From contig JBFWVM010000024.1 of NCBI GenBank assembly GCA_050246735.1, positions 19,591-83,590 on the forward strand: DNA of 64,000 nt. The letters run 5' to 3'. Shown here piece by piece: positions 51,464 through 60,002 of this stretch. Origin of the DNA: Taklimakanibacter sp050246735 (GTDB taxonomy: Bacteria > Pseudomonadota > Alphaproteobacteria > Rhizobiales > Aestuariivirgaceae). The notes beneath the pieces are model-generated. The model was given only the letters and a program-made list of their open reading frames with translations, did not search any database and was not told the DNA's origin. The number at the start of each line of letters is the position of its first letter. The first letter of the stretch is position 1. The translations under genes were made by a program, and so were the position numbers.

Positions 51464-52444
51464 TTAGTTATAATTATCATGTTGACGCCATTGGCCCGGC
51501 GAGAGCCCGGAAAGCCGCTTGAAGGCTCGGCTGAAGGTCGCCTCGGATTTGTAGCCCACGTCGTGTGCGACCGCCGACACTTTGACCGGTCCGTCGCTGA
51601 GCCGGCGCGCTGCAAGCTGCACCCGCCAGCGCGCCAGATACTGCATGGGCGGAAAGCCGACGAGCGTCGTGAAGCGGGCCGCCAGGACCGAGCGCGACAC
51701 ACCGGTCTCACGCGCCAGCCCGGACAGCGTCCATCCCCCGCCGGGATCGCGATGCAGCAGCGCCAGGGCGCGGCCGACGGCCGGGTCACGCAGTCCGGCA
51801 AGCCAACCGGTCCGATCCTGCGGCAGCGTGTCGATACAGAGGCGAAGCACTTCGACGAACATCAGTTCGCCGAGGCGCAGGCGGACGCATTGGGATCCGG
51901 CCCGCCCGCCGGACGCCTCGCCGAGAGTGAGATCGACGAGGCCGCCGAGCAGACGGCTCACCTCGCCGGCATCGCGGCGAAGCCGCACCAGCCTGGGCAG
52001 GGTCTCGAGCAGCGGATTGAACGGCCGCGCATCGCAGCCGAGGAAGCCGCAGACATAGTGGGCGCGGGGAAGCCCCCCGCCCCCTTCGATCACCGTCGCC
52101 GGCAGCCGCCCGGCCGCCATGGCGCGGAAGAATTCGAGCGAGTCGTCCTCGGTCAGGTCTCTCGGAGCGCCGGGGGCGCCATACATGGCATAGGGATCTT
52201 CATGCGAGATCACCAATATGTCGCCGTCGCGGAACTGCACCGGAGGATCGGCTCCGGCCCCGACCCAGCCCGATCCCCGCGTGATGACATGGTAGGAGAT
52301 CACATGCTGGGCGCAGGGCAGGATGATCTTTGCAAACGAGCGCGCGCGCGGCACCTCGACCGACCACGGCGAGGACGCGTCGACTCCAAAGAACAGCGCG
52401 CCCGTGAGCTTTATGACCCGCAGCACGTCGGACAAGGTGTCCAT
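51464..52444 (-). CDS. AraC-family regulator with cupin sensor
   Basis: 326 residues from the ATG at 52444 (MDTLSDVLRVIKLTGALFFG is the usual opening of this subfamily; an ATG at 52552 is possible). The N-terminal cupin senses a ligand. The C-terminal two HTHs are WTLSGLARETGVSRSVLAAR and VSAVAHDVGYKSEATFSRAF. It lies back-to-back with a methyltransferase gene across ~180 bp and probably controls it and itself. Confidence 0.9.
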   Translation of the reverse strand: MDTLSDVLRVIKLTGALFFGVDASSPWSVEVPRARSFAKIILPCAQHVISYHVITRGSGWVGAGADPPVQFRDGDILVISHEDPYAMYGAPGAPRDLTEDDSLEFFRAMAAGRLPATVIEGGGGLPRAHYVCGFLGCDARPFNPLLETLPRLVRLRRDAGEVSRLLGGLVDLTLGEASGGRAGSQCVRLRLGELMFVEVLRLCIDTLPQDRTGWLAGLRDPAVGRALALLHRDPGGGWTLSGLARETGVSRSVLAARFTTLVGFPPMQYLARWRVQLAARRLSDGPVKVSAVAHDVGYKSEATFSRAFKRLSGLSPGQWRQHDNYN

Positions 52445-52623
52445 GCCGGCAGGCTGGCCGGTGCGATCCGCTTGCGCCGGCGATCCTGCCGATGACGGCG
52501 CGCCGGACGCCGCGACAAGCGATCGGGACGCCCGGTCATGGAGTGTGCCCATGGCCGAGCTTACACCATCGTGCATGACGCGACCACGCATCCCCGCATC
52601 GTTCGTTCCCGGAAGGACAGGCC

Positions 52624-53433
52624 ATGACGACCCATGCACGCGGCGAAGCAGCGGCGAAATCGCCCGCTGAAATCTATGACACCCTGTTCGTCCCGGCGCT
52701 CTTCCGGCATTGGAGCGCGATCGTCGCCGGCGAGGCCCGGATTGGACCGGGCGACAGGGTGATCGACGTCGCCTGCGGAACCGGCGTGCTCGCTCTCGCG
52801 GCACTCGATCGTGCCGGGCCCGGCGGCACGGTGGTCGGTCTCGATCCGAATGCCGACATGCTGGGCGTCGCCCGCCGCAAGTCTTCCCGCATCGACTGGC
52901 GCGACGGCCGCGCCGAGGCGCTCCCCTTTCCCGGGCGCACCTTCGATGCCGCCGTGAGCCAGTTCGGTCTGATGTTCTTTGCGGATCCGGCCGGGGGCTT
53001 GCGTGAAATGCTGCGCGTGCTGAAGCCCGGCGGCAGGCTCGCGGTCGCCGTCTGCGGGCCATTGGCGGATTCGCCCGGCTATGCCGCGCTCGCCGCCCTG
53101 CTGGAGAAGCTGTTCGGCGGCCGGGTCGCCGATGCCTTCCGCGCGCCTTTCGCATTCGGCGATCGGGACGCGCTGCGGTCGCTGTGCGCCGAGGCCGGCC
53201 TCGGCCATGCCAGGATAGACCAGCATGGAGGAAAGGTCCGCTTCGCCTCGATTGCCTCGCTGATCTCGACGGAACGGGCCTGCGTCTGGACCTTGGGCGG
53301 ATTGCTCGACGAGGCCCGGTTCGGACGCCTCATGGGCGAAGCGGAGAAGTCGCTTCAGCCCTTCCGGCAGGGCGACGGATCGGTGGTCTTCGACATGCCG
53401 GCGCTGATCATCTCCGCGAGCCGGGATGGATGA
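52624..53433 (+). CDS. SAM-dependent methyltransferase (UbiE/11-type)
   Basis: 269 residues; AAGGACAGG lies upstream. Motif I is DRVIDVACGTGVLALAAL, motif II is GTVVGLDPNADML and motif III is LRVLKPGGRLAVAV. It resembles small-molecule methyltransferases. It is divergent from the AraC regulator; the substrate is unknown. Confidence 0.88.
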   Translation: MTTHARGEAAAKSPAEIYDTLFVPALFRHWSAIVAGEARIGPGDRVIDVACGTGVLALAALDRAGPGGTVVGLDPNADMLGVARRKSSRIDWRDGRAEALPFPGRTFDAAVSQFGLMFFADPAGGLREMLRVLKPGGRLAVAVCGPLADSPGYAALAALLEKLFGGRVADAFRAPFAFGDRDALRSLCAEAGLGHARIDQHGGKVRFASIASLISTERACVWTLGGLLDEARFGRLMGEAEKSLQPFRQGDGSVVFDMPALIISASRDG

Positions 53434-53436
53434 CGA

Positions 53437-53453
53437 GGGGGCCCGAAGGCCCC
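53437..53453. terminator. Bidirectional hairpin between convergent genes
   Basis: GGGGCC and GGCCCC pair around CGAA between the methyltransferase stop and the superoxide dismutase stop. Confidence 0.55.
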
Positions 53454-53475
53454 GCCCGAAAGGCCGTGCCGGGGG

Positions 53476-54207
53476 TCAGGCTTGCGAGAACATCTCCTCG
53501 ACGCGCTCCCAGTTGACCAGGTTGTCGATGAAGGCCTCGAGGTATTTCGGCCGGGCGTTGCGGTAGTCGATATAGTAGCTGTGCTCCCACACGTCGACGC
53601 CGAGGATCGGCTGCGCCCCGTGCATGAGCGGATTCTCGCCATTGGGCGTCTTCTGGATCTCGAGCTTGCCGTTCCTGACCGCGATCCACGCCCAGCCCGA
53701 GCCGAACTGCGTCGTGCCGGCATTGACGAAATCGGCGCGCATCTTGTCATAGCCGCCGAGATCGGAATCGACCGCCTTCTGCAGCTTCGCCGGCAGCTTC
53801 TTGCCGCCACCGCCCTTCTTCATCCACTGCCAGAAATGCAGGTGGTTGTAGTGCTGGCCGACATTGTTGATCAGGCCCTGGTTCTTCTCCTTGTAGGCCG
53901 CCTTGACGATCTTGCTGAGCGACTGGCCGGCGAGCGGGGAATCCTTGAGCAGGTTGTTGCCGTTCGTCACATAGGCCTGATGATGCTTGTCGTGATGGAA
54001 TTCGAGCGTCTCCTTCGACATGTAGGGGCTGAGCGCATCATAGGCATAGGGCAAGGGGGGCAGTTCAAGGGCCATGGTGTCATCTCCTTTTTTCTGAGAG
54101 GCTTCCGCAGGACTTGCGAACAGCGCTCCGGCTCCTGGTGACGGACCGCTTGCCGCGGCGAGAAATCCTGTTGCGGCAAGGGTTTGGAATTGGCGGCGGG
54201 TGGTCAA
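53476..54207 (-). CDS. sodB: Fe/Mn superoxide dismutase with two plausible starts
   Basis: 243 residues from TTG 54207 (CGGAGG 5 nt upstream), or 199 from the internal ATG 54075 (AAAGGAG with ideal spacing). The long form opens with a twin-arginine type signal (TTRRQFQTLAATGFLAA) and would be exported; the short form is the normal cytosolic enzyme. Metal ligands are visible in HHDKHHQAYV, GQHYNHLHFWQW and GVDVWEHSYYIDYR. Both starts have good ribosome sites, so the gene may make two forms from one locus. Confidence 0.92.
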   Translation of the reverse strand: MTTRRQFQTLAATGFLAAASGPSPGAGALFASPAEASQKKGDDTMALELPPLPYAYDALSPYMSKETLEFHHDKHHQAYVTNGNNLLKDSPLAGQSLSKIVKAAYKEKNQGLINNVGQHYNHLHFWQWMKKGGGGKKLPAKLQKAVDSDLGGYDKMRADFVNAGTTQFGSGWAWIAVRNGKLEIQKTPNGENPLMHGAQPILGVDVWEHSYYIDYRNARPKYLEAFIDNLVNWERVEEMFSQA

Positions 54208-54307
54208 TGAAACCTCCGGATCTCACTGAGGCCCAACCCAGAGATAAGCGGTCGGGTTCCCGCTGTCAAAGTTGTTCCCGGCAGGGCTGCCGCCGCTTTT
54301 CCGGGGA

Positions 54308-54772
54308 TCAGCCGACCGGCTTTTCCATGAAGATGGAATAGGGGTCGTCGGTCGGATAATCGGCATAGGGGCCGCAGCGCATGAAGCCCCATGCGGTGAA
54401 GAGGCCGAGCGCTTCCGGCTGCAATGTGCCGGTCTCGAGCTTGATCGTCTTGAGGCCGTGGCCGCGGGCATTGTCCTCGAGCGCGGCGAGGATGAGCTTG
54501 GAGAGCTTGAGGCCGCGCGCCTCGGGGCGCACATAGATGCGCTTGACCTCGCCATAGGCCGGGTCGCGATGCCAGAGCGCGCCGCAGCCCAGGGCCTCCC
54601 CATTGCGCCGGGCGACGAAGAAATGGATGTCCGGGGACGCCAGCGTCTCGATGTCGATGAGATGATTGCTCTCCGCCGGATAGAGACGGTGGAACATCTC
54701 GTCGAGGTCGCGGATGAGCTTCGTCACGTCGGGGGCGCGCGGATCCTCGCGCCGGATCTCGACCGCGATCAT
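54308..54772 (-). CDS. GNAT acetyltransferase
   Basis: 154 residues. The acetyl-CoA motif is EVKRIYVRPEARGLKLSKLI, a variant of the usual R/Q-x-x-G-x-G/A. The C-terminal strand is IKLETGTLQPEALGLFTAWG. Its start overlaps the glutaryl-CoA dehydrogenase stop by four bases. The substrate is unknown. Confidence 0.87.
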   Translation of the reverse strand: MIAVEIRREDPRAPDVTKLIRDLDEMFHRLYPAESNHLIDIETLASPDIHFFVARRNGEALGCGALWHRDPAYGEVKRIYVRPEARGLKLSKLILAALEDNARGHGLKTIKLETGTLQPEALGLFTAWGFMRCGPYADYPTDDPYSIFMEKPVG

Positions 54773-55983
54773 GGCTGGAACGCCTGCAGGCCGGTCTGCG
54801 CCCGCCCGAGGATCAGCGCATGCACGTCATGCGTGCCCTCATAGGTGTTGACCGTTTCCAGATTGACCATGTGGCGGATGACGTGGAATTCGTCCGATAT
54901 GCCGTTGCCGCCGTGCATGTCGCGGGCATCGCGCGCGATGGCGAGCGCCTTGCCGCAATTGTTGCGCTTCATGAGCGAGATGGCGGGCGGGGCGGCGACG
55001 CCGCGCTCGAGCGCGCGGCCGAGCGCCAGGGCGCCGTGGAGGCCGAGCGCGATCTCGGTCTGCATGTCGGCGAGCTTCTTCTGCACGAGCTGGTTGGCGG
55101 CGAGCGGCCGTCCGAACTGCTTGCGGTCGAGCGTATATTGCCGCGCCCGCTGCCAGCAGTCCTCGGCAGCGCCCATGGCGCCCCAGGCGATGCCGTAGCG
55201 CGCCTTGTTGAGGCAGCCGAAGGGGCCGGACAGGCCGCGCGCATTGGGCAGGATGTTCTCGTCCGGGATCTCGACATCGTCGAGCACGATCTCGCCGGTC
55301 ACCGAGGCGCGCAGCGACACCTTGCCTTCGATCTTGGGCGTGGCGAAGCCTTTGGCGCCGCGCTCGACCAGGAAACCGTGAATGCCTTCGTCCGCGAGCT
55401 TCGCCCACACCACCGCCACGTCGGCGATCGGCGAATTGGTGATCCACATCTTCGTGCCGTTCAGCACGAAGCCGCCGTCGATCCGCTTGGCCCTGGTCTT
55501 CATGCCGCCGGGATCGGAGCCGGCATCGGGCTCGGTCAGGCCGAAGCACCCGACCCATTCGCCGGTTGCGAGCCTGGGCAGATATTTCCGGCGCTGGCTC
55601 TCCGAGCCATACGCCTCGATCGGATGCATGACGAGCGAGTTCTGCACGCTCATCGCCGAACGGTAGCCCGAATCGACGCGCTCGACCTCGCGCGCCACCA
55701 GGCCATAGGCGACGTAGCCGAGGCCGGAGCCGCCATAGGCTTCGGAATTCATCATGCCGAGGAAGCCCACTTCGCCGAGCTCGTTCATGATCTCGCGGTC
55801 GAAGCGCTCCTCGCGAAAAGCCTTCTGGACTCGCGGCATCAGCTTGTCGGCGCAGAAGGCGCGCGCCGTGTCGCGGATCATGCGCTCGTCTTCGCTGAGC
55901 TGGCTTTCGAGGTCGAGCGGGTCTTCCCAGTTGAATTCGGCGAGCGGGGCCGGGCCATGGGCTTTGCGTGCGGCTTGGGTCAT
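54769..55983 (-). CDS. gcdH: Glutaryl-CoA dehydrogenase
   Basis: 404 residues. Acyl-CoA dehydrogenase fold with FGLTEPDAGSDPGGMKTRA, KMWITNSPIADVAVVWAK and a C-terminal DMHGGNGISDEFHVIRHM. The catalytic base Glu is in NTYEGTHDVHALILGRA, the pattern that distinguishes glutaryl-CoA dehydrogenases. It oxidises and decarboxylates glutaryl-CoA to crotonyl-CoA in lysine/tryptophan catabolism with FAD and ETF. Confidence 0.93.
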   Translation of the reverse strand: MTQAARKAHGPAPLAEFNWEDPLDLESQLSEDERMIRDTARAFCADKLMPRVQKAFREERFDREIMNELGEVGFLGMMNSEAYGGSGLGYVAYGLVAREVERVDSGYRSAMSVQNSLVMHPIEAYGSESQRRKYLPRLATGEWVGCFGLTEPDAGSDPGGMKTRAKRIDGGFVLNGTKMWITNSPIADVAVVWAKLADEGIHGFLVERGAKGFATPKIEGKVSLRASVTGEIVLDDVEIPDENILPNARGLSGPFGCLNKARYGIAWGAMGAAEDCWQRARQYTLDRKQFGRPLAANQLVQKKLADMQTEIALGLHGALALGRALERGVAAPPAISLMKRNNCGKALAIARDARDMHGGNGISDEFHVIRHMVNLETVNTYEGTHDVHALILGRAQTGLQAFQP

Positions 55984-56062
55984 AGGAACTTTTGGTTGCT
56001 TTGCGAGTTAATGCCGAGCATGCTAACAACGCCAAACGTCCCCAAATGTCAAATCTCGCCCA

Positions 56063-56827
56063 ATGGTGACCCAATCCCCATCCCAAGACCCATTGCCGGC
56101 AAGCAAACGCCCCCCGCGGCTGACGCGGCGCCACGCGCTCTTCCTCGATTTTGACGGTACCCTGATCGACATAGCTCCCAGCCCCCACGCCGTCGTGGTG
56201 CCGCGCGAGCTGCCCGCTCATCTCATGCGTCTGCAGGTCCTGCTCGGCGGCGCCGTCGCCATCGTCAGCGGCCGGCCGCTGTCCGACCTGCAATCCTATC
56301 TGGCGCCCGCCGATCTCGACCTCGTCGCCGAGCATGGCGCGGTCATCAAGCGGCGCGGCGGCGCCGCGCATCCCCCGCAGGCGGCCTGGCCGGAATCCTG
56401 GGACGAGCGCCTGGCGCGGTTCCTGGCCGACCATCCCGGCACCGAGGCCGAGCGCAAGAGCTACAGCATCGCGCTCCATTTCAGGCGCGCCCCGCAGGCC
56501 GAGCATGACGCCCTCGATCTTCTGAGATTGCTCGCGAGCCAGGCCTCGGGCGGGTTCGAGATTCTTCCCGCCAAGATGGCTTTCGAGCTCAAGCTCACCA
56601 CGATGAGCAAGGGCAAGGCGATCACCGAGCTCATGTCGGAAGAGCCGTTCCGCCAACGGGTGCCGGTCTTCGCCGGCGACGACGTGACCGACGAGGACGG
56701 CTTCGTCGCGGTCAAGGCCATGGGCGGTGTGGCGCTTCGCGTCGAGGATGCCTTCGGCGGCGAGCCGGCGCGCGTGCGCGCTTGGCTGGCGCGCGAGATC
56801 AAGATGCAGGGAGTGGCCGCGGCATGA
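56063..56827 (+). CDS. otsB: Trehalose-6-phosphate phosphatase
   Basis: 254 residues, HAD superfamily. Motif I is LFLDFDGTLIDIA, motif II is VAIVSGRPLSDL and motif IV is VFAGDDVTDEDGF. The cap region follows VAEHGAVIK. It removes phosphate from trehalose-6-phosphate. The stop overlaps the next gene (ATGA), and otsA follows, so the whole trehalose set is translated as a unit. Confidence 0.93.
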   Translation: MVTQSPSQDPLPASKRPPRLTRRHALFLDFDGTLIDIAPSPHAVVVPRELPAHLMRLQVLLGGAVAIVSGRPLSDLQSYLAPADLDLVAEHGAVIKRRGGAAHPPQAAWPESWDERLARFLADHPGTEAERKSYSIALHFRRAPQAEHDALDLLRLLASQASGGFEILPAKMAFELKLTTMSKGKAITELMSEEPFRQRVPVFAGDDVTDEDGFVAVKAMGGVALRVEDAFGGEPARVRAWLAREIKMQGVAAA

Positions 56828-58614
56828 AGCAGCTGGATCTGGGGGTGATCGGCAACTGCGCGGTGGCCAGTCTCATCGATGCGCGAGCCCGCCACGTGTG
56901 GTTCTGCTTCCCGCGGCTCGACGGCGATCCTCTGTTCAACGCGCTGGTGAACGGCGACGATCCGCAGGACGGCTTCATGGACGTTGTGCTGCGTGACCAG
57001 AAGGCGTCGCGCCAGGCCTATCTGCGCAACACCGCCGTCCTCGAGACCATGCTGGATGCCGACAGCGGCTCGATCCGCGTGCTCGACTGGGCGCCGCGCT
57101 ACAAGCAGTATGGCGGGTTGTTCAGGCCGCCCGTCGTCATGCGCCGCATCGAGCCGGTGGAAGGCCGCTGCCATGTGAAGGTCCGCGCCCGCCCGGTCTT
57201 CGACTATGGCGCGACCCGCCCCAACGTCACGGTGGGCAGCAACTACATGCGCTATTCCGGCAGCAATGCCAGCATAAGGCTCACCACCGACATGCCGGTC
57301 GCCTATTTGCGCGACGAGGCCTTCTTCCTGCTCGACCGGCCCGTCCATCTCATCATCGGCAGCGACGAGCATCTGCCGACGCGCGTCGATCGCGTCGCGC
57401 GCGACCATCTCGACGAAACGGTCGCCTACTGGAACGACTGGGTGCGCGATCTCGCCGTGCCGTTCGATTGGCAGGAGCCGGTGATCCGCTCGGCCATCAC
57501 CCTCAAGCTGTGCAGCTTCGAGGATACCGGCGCCATTCTCGCCGCGCTCACCACGTCGATACCCGAAGCCGAGGCCAGCGGACGCAATTGGGACTATCGC
57601 TACTGCTGGCCGCGCGACGCCTATTTCACCGTCATGTCGCTGAACCGGCTCGGCGCCACGACGACGATGGAGAATTTCATCAACTATCTGATCAACTCGG
57701 TGATCTCTTCGAACGTCCAGTTCCTGGCGCCGCTCTATCCGATCGTGCCGGGCACGCCGCTCGAGGAATATGAGGCGACGGCGCTCAAGGGCTTTCGCGG
57801 CATGGGGCCGGTGCGCGTCGGCAACGGCGCTTCGAACCAGCGCCAGAACGACATCTACGGCTCGGTCATTCTCGCCGCGGCCCAGATGTTCTGGGACATG
57901 CGGCTGCCGCGTCCCGGCGACCGCGCGCTCTATCATCAGCTCAAGCCCATCGGCATGATGGCCAGGACGACCTCGCTCGAGGCCGATGCCGGCATCTGGG
58001 AGTATCGCGGCCGCACCCGCGCCCACACCTTCTCTGCGGTGATGTGCTGGGCGGCGCTCGAGCGGCTGGGCCGCATTGCCGACAAGGTCGGCGAGGCCAC
58101 CGACAGCGAGGAGTGGTTCGCGGCCGCCGCCGAGCTCAAGGAGCGCATTCTTGAAGGCGCCTGGAACAAGGAGGGCGGATATTTCAGCGGCAGCCTCGGC
58201 GGCAGCGAGCTCGACGCGGCGCTCCTGCTCATGCCGGAGATCGGCATCATCGGCTATGACGATCCGCGCTTCCAGAAGACTCTGGCCGCGATCGAGAAGC
58301 ACCTGCTGGTGAACGGGCTGATGATGCGCTACGCGGAAGCCGACGATTTCGGCATGCCGGAGACGGCCTTCCTTGTCTGCACCTTCTGGTACATCGAGGC
58401 GCTCGCCAATTGCGGAAGACTCGACGAGGCCATGAAGCTCTTCGAACGGGTGCTGGACCTGCGCAATCACGTCGGCATCCTGTCCGAGGACGCCGTTCCC
58501 GCGACCGGCGAGCTGTGGGGCAACTTCCCCCAGACCTATTCGATGGTCGGCATCATCCATTGCGCCAGGAAGTTGAGCCGCACCTGGGAGGAGGGCTTAT
58601 GGCGCGTCTCGTGA
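56824..58614 (+). CDS. GH15 glucoamylase-like (possibly trehalase) enzyme
   Basis: 596 residues. The N-terminal beta-sandwich begins LDLGVIGNCAVASLIDARA. The (alpha/alpha)6 barrel has NWDYRYCWPRDAYFT, the general acid Glu in DAGIWEYRGRTRAHTF and the general base Glu in ATGELWGNFPQTYSMVG. GH15 members include trehalases and glucoamylases. Placement between otsB and otsA, overlapping both, fits trehalose turnover or processing of the precursor sugar. Confidence 0.88.
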   Translation: MKQLDLGVIGNCAVASLIDARARHVWFCFPRLDGDPLFNALVNGDDPQDGFMDVVLRDQKASRQAYLRNTAVLETMLDADSGSIRVLDWAPRYKQYGGLFRPPVVMRRIEPVEGRCHVKVRARPVFDYGATRPNVTVGSNYMRYSGSNASIRLTTDMPVAYLRDEAFFLLDRPVHLIIGSDEHLPTRVDRVARDHLDETVAYWNDWVRDLAVPFDWQEPVIRSAITLKLCSFEDTGAILAALTTSIPEAEASGRNWDYRYCWPRDAYFTVMSLNRLGATTTMENFINYLINSVISSNVQFLAPLYPIVPGTPLEEYEATALKGFRGMGPVRVGNGASNQRQNDIYGSVILAAAQMFWDMRLPRPGDRALYHQLKPIGMMARTTSLEADAGIWEYRGRTRAHTFSAVMCWAALERLGRIADKVGEATDSEEWFAAAAELKERILEGAWNKEGGYFSGSLGGSELDAALLLMPEIGIIGYDDPRFQKTLAAIEKHLLVNGLMMRYAEADDFGMPETAFLVCTFWYIEALANCGRLDEAMKLFERVLDLRNHVGILSEDAVPATGELWGNFPQTYSMVGIIHCARKLSRTWEEGLWRVS

Positions 58615-59963
58615 TCGTCTCCAACCGCGTGCCGGTCTCGGCCAAGCAGCAGGCCGGCGGTCTCGCGGTGGTGCTCGAGGAAGCGCTCAAGGGCGAGGTA
58701 TTGTGGTTCGGCTGGTCGGGCAAGCGAGTGGCGGCGCCGTCGGAGAAGCCGACCTTCGCGACGCGCGGCACCACGACTTTCGCCACCGTCGACCTGAGCG
58801 AGGAGGACTATCAGGCCTACTATGCGGGCTTCTCCAACCGCAGCCTGTGGCCGCTGTTCCACTACCGTACCGGGCTCGTCACCTATTCGCGCCAGGATTA
58901 CCGGGGCTATCGAGCCGTCAACGGGAAATTCGCCAGCGCGCTCGTGCCGCTGCTGCGGCCGGGCGACACCTTGTGGATTCACGATTACCACCTGATTCCG
59001 CTGGGCCGCTCGCTGCGCGATCTGGGCGTCGATCTCAAGACCGGGTTCTTCCTGCATATCCCCTTCCCGCCGCAGTCGGTGTTCGACATCCTGCCGCCGG
59101 CGCGCCAGCTCGCGGCCGATCTCGCCGCCTATGACGTGGTCGGCTTCCAGACCGGCGAGGATCGCGAGAACTTCCAGGGCTGCGCCCGCAAGCTGCTCTC
59201 CGACAAGGAGCGCGCCCATGCGCTCGCGGCGGCCGTGGCGCTGCCGGTCGGCATCGACGCCGCCGCCTTCGCGCGCATGGCGAAGACCGCGAGCATGACG
59301 GCGGAATCGCGCCGCCTCGAGGAGAGCCTCGTCGGCCGCCGGCTGATCATCGGCGCCGACCGGCTGGACTATTCCAAGGGCCTGCCGCAGCGCTTCGAGG
59401 CCTATTCCGATCTCCTCGAGACCCATGCCGAATATCGCGAGAAGGTGAGCTTCCTCCAGGTGGCGCCGCGCTCGCGCGAGGATGTGAGCGAGTATCGCGA
59501 ATTGAAGCGCACGCTCGACCGGCTCACCGGCAAGATCAACGGCAAATATGCCGAGTTCGACTGGGTGCCCCTGCGCTACATGACCAAGGGCCTCACGCGC
59601 AGGGTGCTGGCGGGCTTCTTCCGCGGATCGGCGATCGGCCTGGTGACGCCGCTGCGCGACGGCATGAACCTGGTGGCGATGGAATATGTTGCGGCCCAGG
59701 ACGAGGAGGATCCGGGCGTCCTGGTCCTGTCGCGCTTCGCCGGTGCGGCGGCGAGCCTCGAATCCGCCCTCATCGTCAACCCCCACGATCCGGGCGACAC
59801 CGCAGAAGCGATGCATCAGGGCCTCACCATGTCCAGGCAGGAGCGCCAGGAACGCTGGCGCGCCTTGATGCGCCGGATCGAAGAGGACAGTGCCGCGGCC
59901 TGGTGCCGCCGCTTCCTGGCGCGCCTCGCCGCGCCCTCGAAGACCTTGCGGGCGGCTTCCTGA
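58599..59963 (+). CDS. otsA: Trehalose-6-phosphate synthase
   Basis: 454 residues from ATG 58599 (GGAGGAGG upstream, inside the GH15 gene; 16-nt overlap). The GT20 signature includes VIVSNRVPVS, GGLAVVLEEAL, WIHDYHLIPLG, GADRLDYSKGLPQR and LRDGMNLVAMEYVA. It makes trehalose-6-phosphate from UDP-glucose (or another NDP-glucose) and glucose-6-phosphate, an osmo- and desiccation-protectant route. Confidence 0.95.
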   Translation: MARLVIVSNRVPVSAKQQAGGLAVVLEEALKGEVLWFGWSGKRVAAPSEKPTFATRGTTTFATVDLSEEDYQAYYAGFSNRSLWPLFHYRTGLVTYSRQDYRGYRAVNGKFASALVPLLRPGDTLWIHDYHLIPLGRSLRDLGVDLKTGFFLHIPFPPQSVFDILPPARQLAADLAAYDVVGFQTGEDRENFQGCARKLLSDKERAHALAAAVALPVGIDAAAFARMAKTASMTAESRRLEESLVGRRLIIGADRLDYSKGLPQRFEAYSDLLETHAEYREKVSFLQVAPRSREDVSEYRELKRTLDRLTGKINGKYAEFDWVPLRYMTKGLTRRVLAGFFRGSAIGLVTPLRDGMNLVAMEYVAAQDEEDPGVLVLSRFAGAAASLESALIVNPHDPGDTAEAMHQGLTMSRQERQERWRALMRRIEEDSAAAWCRRFLARLAAPSKTLRAAS

Positions 59964-59970
59964 AGGTAGG

Positions 59971-60001
59971 GCCCCGGAGCCGCGCCGAGGCCCTCCGGGG
60001 G
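59971..60001. terminator. Hairpin between convergent otsA and ptrB
   Basis: CCCCGGAG (59972-59979) pairs with CTCCGGGG (59993-60000) around a 13-nt loop. There is no U-tract on either strand. Confidence 0.45.
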
Positions 60002-60002
60002 G

